A stretch of DNA of 6,378 bases from an uncultured Actinomycetes bacterium (GTDB taxonomy: Bacteria > Actinomycetota > Aquicultoria > CAJVYJ01), in the NCBI GenBank assembly GCA_913009475.1, contig CAJVYJ010000112.1, positions 1 through 6,378 of the forward strand. Direction: 5' to 3'. Both the position numbers and the translations under genes were made by a program. Below, piece after piece: positions 1 to 4,864 of the stretch. The notes beneath the pieces were generated by a model. That model made no database searches. It was not told the DNA's origin and was given only the letters and a program-made list of their open reading frames with translations. How positions within the stretch are numbered: position 1 is the first letter of the stretch; each line of letters begins with the position of its first letter.

Positions 1-42
1 CCGAGATCTACACTCTTTCCCTACACGACGCTCTTCCGATCT
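1..42 (+). other. Illumina TruSeq universal (P5-side) adapter remnant
   Basis: The first 42 bases match the 3' part of the TruSeq universal adapter and end in the diagnostic CTCTTCCGATCT. This is library sequence, not genome. Genomic sequence begins at about 43. The 27 genomic bases from 43 to 69 are the start of the region downstream of pstS, where pstC would be expected, and nothing can be called in them. Confidence 0.97.
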
Positions 43-69
43 ATTAGTCCTAAATGCTTTTAACATTGT

Positions 70-1152
70 CTACTTGGTATCCAAAAGAGACTTCCCGTTT
101 GCCTCTAACAACTTAATCTTGGCTTCATCCATTTTCACCACTGCTTCCGGCAACGGCGCGTAATTTAAAGGTTTAGTATATTTTTGTCCGTCATGAACTA
201 CCCACCAAGCCAGATCAGCTAACACTTTCCCTTTGGCCGCCTTTTGATTTTGGTAGATCAGCATCCAGGAAAACCCGGTTATCGGGTAAGCCTTTTTATT
301 GGGTGAATCCACCAGTGATACTCTAAGATCAGCAGGCAACTTTATACCATCAGCGGATGCCGATGTTGAGGCGGCTGTCGGTTTAATAAACTTACCGGAA
401 TTATTTAGTAAAACCGCGTAAGTAAAATCGTTTTGGACAGCGTAGGCCAACTCAACATAACCGATAGCACCGGCAGTTTGGCTTACCTGTCCCGCCACAC
501 CCTCATTGCCTTTAGAACCCAAACCCACCGGCCAATTAACCGATGTGGATTTGCCTACCTTGCTCTTCCATTGCGGACTGGTCTTGCTTAGATAGTCAGT
601 AAATATATAAGTAGTGCCGCTGCCGTCGGAGCGATGCACCACTAAAACATCTTTGTTAGGTAACTTTAAACCCGGATTTAACTTGACAATACGCGGGTCG
701 TTCCACTTTTTAATATCACCTAAGAAAATAGCGGCTAAAACATCAGAGGATAATTTAAGCCCTGATTTAATACCGGGTATGTTATAGATAACCGCCTCCG
801 CCCCCATAATTACCGGAATATGAAGTATGCCCGGGGCCGCTTTTAATTGTTCGTCAGTCATCGGACCATCAGTAGCGCCAAAAGCCACCGTTTTTTCTGT
901 AATTTGCTTAATGCCGGCGCCACTGCCAATGGATTGATAATTAACAGAAACCTGGGGATGCAACTGATGATACTCGTCAAATATTTTAGAGAAAAATGGA
1001 TAGACAAAAGTTGAACCGGCGCCGGTTAAGCGTACTTTCGCACCGCCGTCCCCATTACTGGAGACAACTTTTTTCCCACTGCCGCAAGCGGCTAAAAGCA
1101 CTATTAGGGTCAAAAAGGCGGCTGGTAAAAATAGCTTTCTTACTTTTTTCAT
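70..1152 (-). CDS. pstS: PstS phosphate-binding lipoprotein of the Pst ABC importer
   Basis: This is the extracytoplasmic phosphate receptor of the high-affinity PstSCAB importer; it binds inorganic phosphate and delivers it to the PstC/PstA channel. The 360-residue protein has a lysine-rich start, a hydrophobic segment (about 7-22) and the lipobox LAAC with the lipidated cysteine at 23, so it should be membrane-anchored. Family motifs are present in order: GAGSTF (44-49), FGATDGP with Asp95 at the usual ligand aspartate (91-97), and HRSDGSGTT (173-181), which carries the Arg174, Ser178, Gly179 and Thr180 phosphate ligands. A GSKGNEGVAG segment follows. The start is fixed by AAAGGAG just upstream. 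The gene is divergent from a PhoB/PhoR-type pair and preceded by a probable Pho box array, so phosphate-starvation control is likely. The rest of the pst operon would lie to the left, beyond the cut. Confidence 0.96.
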   Translation of the reverse strand: MKKVRKLFLPAAFLTLIVLLAACGSGKKVVSSNGDGGAKVRLTGAGSTFVYPFFSKIFDEYHQLHPQVSVNYQSIGSGAGIKQITEKTVAFGATDGPMTDEQLKAAPGILHIPVIMGAEAVIYNIPGIKSGLKLSSDVLAAIFLGDIKKWNDPRIVKLNPGLKLPNKDVLVVHRSDGSGTTYIFTDYLSKTSPQWKSKVGKSTSVNWPVGLGSKGNEGVAGQVSQTAGAIGYVELAYAVQNDFTYAVLLNNSGKFIKPTAASTSASADGIKLPADLRVSLVDSPNKKAYPITGFSWMLIYQNQKAAKGKVLADLAWWVVHDGQKYTKPLNYAPLPEAVVKMDEAKIKLLEANGKSLLDTK

Positions 1153-1156
1153 AGAT

Positions 1157-1163
1157 CTCCTTT
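1157..1163 (-). promoter_or_regulatory. pstS ribosome binding site
   Basis: Read on the minus strand, AAAGGAG lies 4 nt before the pstS ATG (the extended match AAAGGAGAT reaches closer). It is the strongest Shine-Dalgarno in the window and fixes the pstS start. It shows that the host uses anti-SD pairing, which makes the missing SDs at 1550 and 3340 more notable. Confidence 0.85.
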
Positions 1164-1198
1164 GATAGTAGTTTCCTTTTACTTCCTTTATTTAATTT

Positions 1199-1204
1199 AA
1201 TCTA
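1199..1204 (-). promoter_or_regulatory. Candidate pstS -10 element
   Basis: On the minus strand TAGATT lies 14 nt downstream of the last hexamer of the putative Pho box array, a plausible geometry for an activator covering a poor -35. The region is AT-rich and alternatives such as TAAATT lie just downstream, so the exact hexamer is uncertain. Confidence 0.35.
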
Positions 1205-1218
1205 AAATCAAAACAGTT

Positions 1219-1257
1219 GGTTAAAGTTACGTGACTTTTTTGCAAACTTTTTGTTAA
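1219..1257 (-). promoter_or_regulatory. Putative Pho box array (four hexamers, 11-bp period) upstream of pstS
   Basis: Read toward pstS, the hexamers are TTAACA (1257-1252), TTTGCA (1246-1241), GTCACG (1235-1230) and TTAACC (1224-1219), each starting exactly 11 bp after the previous one. PhoB/PhoP family regulators bind head-to-tail on direct repeats of this spacing, and TTAACA-like half-sites are the Bacillus PhoP type. The third hexamer is degenerate. Position upstream of pstS, beside a PhoB-type gene, strongly suits a phosphate-response operator. Assignment is by pattern and context only. Confidence 0.7.
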
Positions 1258-1271
1258 CCTTTTTTCTCCTG

Positions 1272-1300
1272 GCAGCATAAACGAAAACCAAATATGCTGC
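1272..1300. repeat. Inverted repeat with 8-bp arms
   Basis: GCAGCATA (1272-1279) pairs perfectly with TATGCTGC (1293-1300) around a 13-nt A-rich loop. It lies 14 bp upstream of the Pho box array on the pstS side. No convincing T-run follows in either direction, so it is not a clear terminator. It could be a protein-binding palindrome. Confidence 0.6.
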
Positions 1301-1355
1301 GTCCTCTTTTCCTGGATTCCCAGTCGAGCTGGGAATGACAAACTTAATGGCATAC

Positions 1356-1371
1356 CCTCTACGCTTTTATT
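1356..1371 (+). repeat. Direct repeat, copy 1 of 2
   Basis: CCTCTACGCTTTTATT recurs at 1491-1506 with a single change (T to C at base 13). This copy lies inside the REPIN-like unit and the second lies 55 bp outside it. Confidence 0.6.
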
Positions 1372-1377
1372 CCATAG

Positions 1378-1393
1378 GCAAAGCAAGCTTTGC
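1378..1393. repeat. Tight palindrome with 7-bp arms
   Basis: GCAAAGC and GCTTTGC are separated by AA. It sits inside the REPIN-like unit between its two arms. It has the symmetry of a dimeric-regulator operator, or it may be a third component of the repeat. No function can be assigned. Confidence 0.55.
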
Positions 1394-1490
1394 GGCTACA
1401 CATTCACTGTCATTCCCGACCTGATCGGGGATCCACCGGCCAACCTGAAGCTTTTGACTCTCGCGCTCTTATCTACCCCCTATCCTCGAA

Positions 1491-1506
1491 CCTCTACGCT
1501 TTCATT
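1491..1506 (+). repeat. Direct repeat, copy 2 of 2
   Basis: CCTCTACGCTTTCATT matches 1356-1371 at 15 of 16 positions. The two are 135 bp apart start to start. This copy lies just upstream of the response regulator promoter region, so it could be a shared regulatory box or leftover of a duplicated repeat segment. Confidence 0.6.
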
Positions 1507-1536
1507 TACTGGTTAGGCGTGAGGAATAGATTGTTA

Positions 1537-1542
1537 TATAAT
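1537..1542 (+). promoter_or_regulatory. -10 element for the response regulator gene, leaderless start predicted
   Basis: A perfect TATAAT ends 7 nt before the ATG at 1550, which puts the expected transcription start on or next to the start codon. No good -35 is visible (TTAGGC at 1513-1518 is poor). A TG at 1532-1533 precedes an overlapping TATATA (1535-1540) in extended -10 geometry. Confidence 0.6.
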
Positions 1543-1549
1543 AATATAT

Positions 1550-2248
1550 ATGGCCACTATATTAATTATAGAAGATGACACCACAATCCGCGATACTCTG
1601 GAGTTCAGCTTAAAGCTAGCCGGCTTTTCCGTGATGACGGCAAAAAATGGTGAGAAAGGGCTGCGTCTGGCTATTGACCACAGCCCCGACTTAATTCTTT
1701 TGGATTTATTGTTGCCCAAAGTCGACGGTTTTACAGTCTGCAAGAAAATTAGAAGTAAAAATGAAACGGTGCCTATTTTAATGCTGACAGCTTTAGATGC
1801 GGAGAAAGATAAATTAAAAGGCTTTAACGCCGGCGCCGATGATTATATCACCAAACCTTTTAGCTCCGATGAGCTATTGGCCAGAATAGCCGCAAATTTA
1901 CGCCATTCAAAACATCAAACAAAAGAATCGGGGACCCGAGAACGGATAGCTTTCGGCGATGTAGTAATCGATAGAAAAAAACATCTGGTAATTGTTAACG
2001 ACGAACGCGTTAAATTACGGCCCAAGGAATTCTTTCTTTTGGAGCTTATGGCCTCTAACCCAGGCCAAGTATTCTCTCGTGTGGAGCTGTCGGAGAAAAT
2101 TTGGGGTTCCGATTTTTTGAGTTCATCGCGGACTATCGATGTACACATCAAACGTATACGCGAAAAGGTGGAGCAGATCTCAGGCTACACTTATATACAA
2201 ACCGTCCATACTCTGGGTTACCGTTTTGAGATTAATAAAGATGGATAA
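1550..2248 (+). CDS. phoB: OmpR/PhoB-family response regulator, probable phosphate regulator
   Basis: This DNA-binding response regulator has 232 residues, a normal family length. The receiver domain (about 2-120) carries the acidic pocket Glu8-Asp9-Asp10, phospho-acceptor Asp52 in LILLDLLLP, Thr80 in MLTALD and Lys102 in YITKPF. The C-terminal winged helix (about 131-229) has the typical LRPKEFFLLELMASNPGQVF segment, a recognition helix around RTIDVHIKRIREK (194-206), and the closing hairpin LGYRFE. The start MATILIIEDD is canonical and there is no upstream in-frame alternative of family type. No Shine-Dalgarno precedes it. The stop overlaps the start of the kinase gene. OmpR, PhoB and PhoP families are hard to separate by sequence alone. 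The Pho assignment rests on the divergent pstS, the 11-bp repeat array and the PhoR-like partner. Confidence 0.88.
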   Translation: MATILIIEDDTTIRDTLEFSLKLAGFSVMTAKNGEKGLRLAIDHSPDLILLDLLLPKVDGFTVCKKIRSKNETVPILMLTALDAEKDKLKGFNAGADDYITKPFSSDELLARIAANLRHSKHQTKESGTRERIAFGDVVIDRKKHLVIVNDERVKLRPKEFFLLELMASNPGQVFSRVELSEKIWGSDFLSSSRTIDVHIKRIREKVEQISGYTYIQTVHTLGYRFEINKDG

Positions 2249-3248
2249 CCTAAAATTAATCTTCAATAACTTAAAAGACGGCATTCTGCTAATCGATAAA
2301 CAAGGTATGATACTCGAAGCTAATGAGTCCGCAAAAATATTATTTAATTTGCCTGATAAGTCCAACAAAATAACCAGTTTTTTTGATCTGGATATTGACA
2401 GCAAAATAAAGGCAGCTATCCGTGAGGAGATAATCTCACCGAATAATCGTATGCTGGAATTAGAATTAAGCAGAGATACCGCCGTGCTGCTCTTACATTT
2501 AAAACCTATTTATGGCCGTGATAATAGTTTTCTGCTCAGTGCTAAAGATATTACCAAACAGCGGGAGCTCGATACGGTACGCCGTGATTTTATCGCTAAT
2601 GTCTCCCACGAATTAAAAACTCCCATCACCGGGATTAAGCTGCTGGCCGATGCCATCTGCCAAAGCCCGGATAGTGAGATCGCGACCACCAGACGTTTTG
2701 CGGAGCGTTTGGAGAAAGAGACCAGCCGCCTAGTGCAGTTAGTCAATGACTTGCTCGATTTATCTAAGTTGGAATCGTTAGAACCTAAGTTTGAATATTT
2801 TGACCTGGCCGGTTTGCTGCAAGAACTGGGAGATGAGTTTAGACAAAAAGCAGCAGCCAAGGATATCCTGTTGCTGATAAACGTGGATAAAAAAATGCCT
2901 TTTTTTCAGGGCAATCCGGAACAGCTGGAACTCTTAATAATCAACCTGCTCGATAACGCCATCCGTTATACACAGCCTAAAGGCGAAATTAAATTAAACC
3001 TTTTTTTTAAAAAACAAAAATTCATAATAGAAGTCGCGGATAACGGTATCGGTATCCCTAAAAAAGATATCGGCCGCATCTTTGAGCGTTTTTACCGAGT
3101 GGATAAGGCCAGATCACGCAAGAAGGGAGGCACGGGGCTTGGTCTCGCTATAGTTAAGCACGTTGTCCAAAACCACCATGGTTCAATTAAAGTCGACAGC
3201 CAAGTAAAAAAGGGTTCAAAGTTTACTCTTAGCCTGCCTGTCAATTAA
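2241..3248 (+). CDS. phoR: PhoR-like sensor histidine kinase without transmembrane segments
   Basis: This is the partner kinase of the upstream regulator, 335 residues from ATG 2241. That start overlaps the regulator's stop by 8 nt (ATGGATAA), implying translational coupling. Domains in order: a PAS-like region (about 1-105, with NLKDGILLIDKQGMILEAN and ending in KDITKQREL), a HisKA dimerisation helix with phospho-acceptor His123 in the H-box SHELKTP, and a HATPase domain. The ATPase domain has an N-box (NLLDNAIRYT, Asn239), G1 (DNGIGIP from Asp267), an F-box (IFERFYRVD) and G2 (GGTGLGLAI, 296-304). All catalytic motifs are intact. PhoR proteins usually have one or two N-terminal membrane helices, and none is seen here, so the kinase should be cytoplasmic. 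It could sense through the PAS region, for example via PhoU or the Pst importer. A cognate function other than phosphate is possible. Confidence 0.87.
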   Translation: MDNLKLIFNNLKDGILLIDKQGMILEANESAKILFNLPDKSNKITSFFDLDIDSKIKAAIREEIISPNNRMLELELSRDTAVLLLHLKPIYGRDNSFLLSAKDITKQRELDTVRRDFIANVSHELKTPITGIKLLADAICQSPDSEIATTRRFAERLEKETSRLVQLVNDLLDLSKLESLEPKFEYFDLAGLLQELGDEFRQKAAAKDILLLINVDKKMPFFQGNPEQLELLIINLLDNAIRYTQPKGEIKLNLFFKKQKFIIEVADNGIGIPKKDIGRIFERFYRVDKARSRKKGGTGLGLAIVKHVVQNHHGSIKVDSQVKKGSKFTLSLPVN

Positions 3249-3255
3249 CCGCCTA

Positions 3256-3279
3256 ATGTATCAAGACTCCTCAATACAT
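3256..3279. repeat. AT-rich inverted repeat after phoR
   Basis: ATGTAT (3256-3261) and ATACAT (3274-3279) flank a 12-nt loop, 7 nt after the kinase stop. The stem is short, AT-rich and not followed by a T-run, so it is at best a weak terminator. Confidence 0.35.
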
Positions 3280-3293
3280 CATATCAGTTTCAG

Positions 3294-3309
3294 GTCTATC
3301 AAAATAGAC
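3294..3309. promoter_or_regulatory. Palindrome overlapping the sigma-gene -35, candidate operator
   Basis: GTCTAT and ATAGAC form perfect 6-bp arms around CAAA. The right arm overlaps five of the six bases of the candidate -35 (TAGACA, 3305-3310), so a protein bound here would compete with RNA polymerase. No known operator is recognised. Confidence 0.4.
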
Positions 3310-3332
3310 ATGGACATTAAAAGATGTAAAAT
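3305..3332 (+). promoter_or_regulatory. Promoter of the sigma-factor operon, leaderless start predicted
   Basis: TAGACA (3305-3310) and TAAAAT (3327-3332) each match the housekeeping consensus at 5 of 6 positions, with a 16-nt spacer. The -10 ends 7 nt before the ATG at 3340, so the transcript should begin at or beside the start codon. It reads as a sigma70-type promoter. I see no GGAAC-type -35 that would point to autoregulation by an ECF factor. Confidence 0.6.
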
Positions 3333-3335
3333 GTC
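3313..3335. promoter_or_regulatory. Inverted repeat spanning the -10, candidate operator
   Basis: GACATT (3313-3318) and AATGTC (3330-3335) are perfect 6-bp arms separated by 11 nt, centred on the spacer and -10 of the sigma-operon promoter. The geometry fits a dimeric repressor, but six-base arms can arise by chance. Confidence 0.3.
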
Positions 3336-3339
3336 ATAG

Positions 3340-3897
3340 ATGTCACGTGTAAAAAAAAGAACGGATGAAGAATTGGCGCGGCTGGCCGCGGCTGGCCGCA
3401 AGCGCGACTTTGGCATACTGCTCAAACGTTATAGCGGCCGGATTTATAACCTGGCATATCGATTTAGCGGCAATAGAGCGGCAGCCGAAGATATTACGCA
3501 AGATACTTTTATTAAAGTCTATCAAGCTCTGCCCGGCGCCGACTTAGAGCGACCTTTTAAACCCTGGCTCTATCGAATCGCCGTCAATACCGCCGTCTCC
3601 TATCTTAGAAAAGTTAAACCGGCTCTAAACGACGAACTGATTCAGACAAAACCGAGTAAGAACAAGGGGCCGGATGATTTAGCCATAGATTTGGAGTTAC
3701 AAGGTCGTCTACAATCAGCTATCTTAAAACTGCCGTTAAAATATCGCCGGGTCGTTGTCTTGCGTTACTTAGAAAACATTACCTTTCACCAAATCAGCGA
3801 GATTCTTAATATCCCTGAAGGTACGGCAAAAACCAACTTTCAGCGAGCGAAGATAATCTTAAAGCGGGAGTTAACCGACTTTTTTGAAACTAAATAG
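3340..3897 (+). CDS. ECF-type RNA polymerase sigma factor (sigma70 family, sigma2-sigma4)
   Basis: This alternative sigma factor would direct RNA polymerase to a small stress or envelope regulon. It is 185 residues, the usual ECF length, with only two conserved regions. Sigma2 spans about 24-88 (FGILLKRYSGRIYNLAYRF, then AEDITQDTFIKVYQ and RPFKPWLYRIAVNTAVSYLR). Sigma4 spans about 125-180 (LPLKYRRVVVLRYLENITFHQISEILN followed by the helix-turn-helix IPEGTAKTNFQRAKIILKREL). Region 3 is absent. The ATG at 3340 is the only sensible start and aligns with the family N-terminus (TDEELARLAAAG). No SD is present and a -10 lies 7 nt upstream. It is followed after about 23 nt by a small membrane protein in the usual anti-sigma position and then by export genes, its probable targets or co-regulated partners. 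The ECF subgroup cannot be named from sequence alone. Confidence 0.92.
   Translation: MSRVKKRTDEELARLAAAGRKRDFGILLKRYSGRIYNLAYRFSGNRAAAEDITQDTFIKVYQALPGADLERPFKPWLYRIAVNTAVSYLRKVKPALNDELIQTKPSKNKGPDDLAIDLELQGRLQSAILKLPLKYRRVVVLRYLENITFHQISEILNIPEGTAKTNFQRAKIILKRELTDFFETK
3378..3399 (+). repeat. 10-bp tandem repeat within the sigma gene
   Basis: GCGGCTGGCC occurs twice in a row and is followed by GC of a third copy. It encodes part of ARLAAAG near the N-terminus. The unit is not a multiple of three, so gain or loss of a copy would shift frame. The present two-copy state gives the family-like reading. Confidence 0.7.
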
Positions 3898-3920
3898 ACG
3901 TTGGCAGCGTGTTAATTAAT

Positions 3921-4352
3921 ATGAGAGATAAAATCGATAAATTATTCGCTAAATTAGAAAGATTGCCTAAACCGGATGGACTGGACGCCGAGATAGTTAC
4001 GGCTGCTTTTAATCGACCCTACCGGCAGTTGAAATATGCCACTTATTCCGGGATTATAATTTCACTGGCATTTGTCATCTGGTCGGTCAATATTTTCATA
4101 ACTCAATTCGACCAATCGTCGGCCTTGAATTTTCTGAAAATGTTCTTTAGTGATTTTGGTGCCGTGCGCGGCAACCTCGCCGACTGGTCCATAGCGCTGA
4201 TGGAGTCGCTATCGCTTGATTCACTTTTATTGGCTTTGCTGGGAATTTTCATTTTAGTTATTTTAATCAATAAACTTATAGGTTTGAGCAAACAAGATAA
4301 TTCGCGACAGCCGCACCGGCTTGGACGAGTATCTCAAGAAATGCTTAATTAA
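3921..4352 (+). CDS. Two-TM membrane protein in anti-sigma position, putative anti-sigma factor
   Basis: I do not recognise the family. From ATG 3921 the product is 143 residues. It has a charged, partly helical N-terminal region (about 1-38, including KIDKLFAKLERLPKP), a first membrane segment at about 40-60, a middle loop of about 40 residues rich in Phe, Ser and Asp, a second membrane segment at about 101-121, and a short polar tail. By the positive-inside rule both ends should be cytoplasmic. A GTG at 3909 would add four residues, and neither start has a visible Shine-Dalgarno. Position directly after an ECF sigma gene, with a cytoplasmic N-terminus and membrane anchoring, suggests an anti-sigma factor. 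There is no HxxxCxxC zinc motif and no cysteine at all, so it is not a ZAS-type anti-sigma. The anti-sigma role is inference. Confidence 0.72.
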   Translation: MRDKIDKLFAKLERLPKPDGLDAEIVTAAFNRPYRQLKYATYSGIIISLAFVIWSVNIFITQFDQSSALNFLKMFFSDFGAVRGNLADWSIALMESLSLDSLLLALLGIFILVILINKLIGLSKQDNSRQPHRLGRVSQEMLN

Positions 4353-4378
4353 TTTAACCATATGAGGATATGAGAGAG

Positions 4379-4864
4379 ATGAAACAATCAAAACTTTTAA
4401 CCGGTATAGCGATTGGCGTCGGTGTCGTTTTCTTAGCTATGCTTATCTTTAGGGCCGGAGTTTTTGTCGGTATGGAAAAAGCGCGTTACTCATATCGCTG
4501 GGGGGAAAATTACCAACGCAACTTTGGCGGACCGCCGCGCGGATTTTTCGGGAGATTCTCAGGCCGCGGTAGATTTATAGGCGGCCACGGCGCTTTCGGG
4601 CCCATTATCAAAAAAAATAAGGGCTCCGTTGTGGTTAGCGACCGGGAAAACGCGGAGAAAGTTGTCGCGATTGATAAAGATACCCGTATAATTCGTGGAC
4701 GCGAGGTTATTACTATTAAAGAGCTTAAGTTAGATGACCGCATCGCTGTAATCGGTCAACCTGATAAAAAAGGCGTTATTCAAGCCAAATTAATCCGGGT
4801 TTTTGATGGGGAAAATTTTCCGTCGCCGTCTGACCGAAAAGGAAGTAATGAAGTTAAAAAATAA
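4379..4864 (+). CDS. Membrane-anchored protein with RG/FG-rich linker and DUF5666-like beta domain
   Basis: The product is 161 residues from ATG 4379. It has a single hydrophobic anchor (about 6-31), then a low-complexity stretch (about 42-74) rich in Gly, Arg and Phe (FGGPPRGFFGRFSGRGRFIGG). A small beta-rich domain follows (about 76-143), with the pattern GSVVVSDRENAEKVVAIDKDTRI, then ITIKELKLDDRIAVIGQ and GVIQAKLIRVF. It resembles the OB-like DUF5666 domain, whose members often have the same ending (LKVGDxVxVxG...GxIxAxxI). Topology is probably N-in with the beta domain outside. I chose 4379 because GAGGA (4364-4368) lies 10 nt upstream; the in-frame ATG at 4370 is too close to it. The 3' end overlaps the adaptor gene by 17 nt, indicating tight coupling. 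Its function is unknown; context suggests an accessory to the exporter or a sensor for the sigma system. Confidence 0.75.
   Translation: MKQSKLLTGIAIGVGVVFLAMLIFRAGVFVGMEKARYSYRWGENYQRNFGGPPRGFFGRFSGRGRFIGGHGAFGPIIKKNKGSVVVSDRENAEKVVAIDKDTRIIRGREVITIKELKLDDRIAVIGQPDKKGVIQAKLIRVFDGENFPSPSDRKGSNEVKK

Larger units (their letters stand above)
1313..1435. repeat. REPIN/MITE-like unit: two inverted copies of a 28-nt palindromic element
   Basis: Copy 1 (1313-1340) and the reverse complement of copy 2 (1408-1435) are both 28 nt, agree at 21 positions, begin TGGAT and end GGGAATGACA. Each copy is itself a hairpin. Copy 1 has arms TTCCCAG and CTGGGAA around a 5-nt loop. Copy 2 has the same stem with one mismatch. 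At two stem pairs both partners changed together (A-T to G-C and G-C to A-T), so pairing has been kept while sequence drifted. The two copies face each other 67 bp apart, giving a 123-bp unit. This resembles dispersed REP-type elements of the GTCATTCCC...GGGAATCC kind. No transposase is present here. Confidence 0.75.
1153..1549. other. Divergent intergenic spacer rich in palindromes, no gene seen
   Basis: The 397 bp between pstS and the response regulator gene hold the pstS leader, promoter and Pho box array at the left (about 1153-1257). A run of inverted and direct repeats follows (about 1272-1506), then an AT-rich promoter abutting the response regulator ATG. Open frames here of about 60 codons have no SD, no recognisable protein features and run through the repeats, so I call no gene. 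Confidence 0.75.

Noticed and set aside
1192..1578. Open frames of about 62-64 codons on both strands in the divergent spacer
   Set aside because: They have no Shine-Dalgarno, run through palindromic repeats and the Pho box, and one overlaps the well-supported response regulator start.
2139..2240. Longer kinase start at 2139, adding 34 residues
   Set aside because: The extension lies inside the DNA-binding domain coding sequence of the regulator. The ATG at 2241 gives the normal stop-start overlap and a sensible PAS beginning.
3912..4354. TTAATTAAT repeated at 3912-3920 and 4346-4354
   Set aside because: This is simple AT-rich sequence around gene boundaries. The second copy contains the stop codon, and there is no further pattern.
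4803..4847. Longer adaptor start at 4803
   Set aside because: It lacks a good SD and would overlap the upstream gene by 62 nt. ATG 4848 has AAGGA just upstream and yields a typical Lys-rich plus hydrophobic N-terminus.
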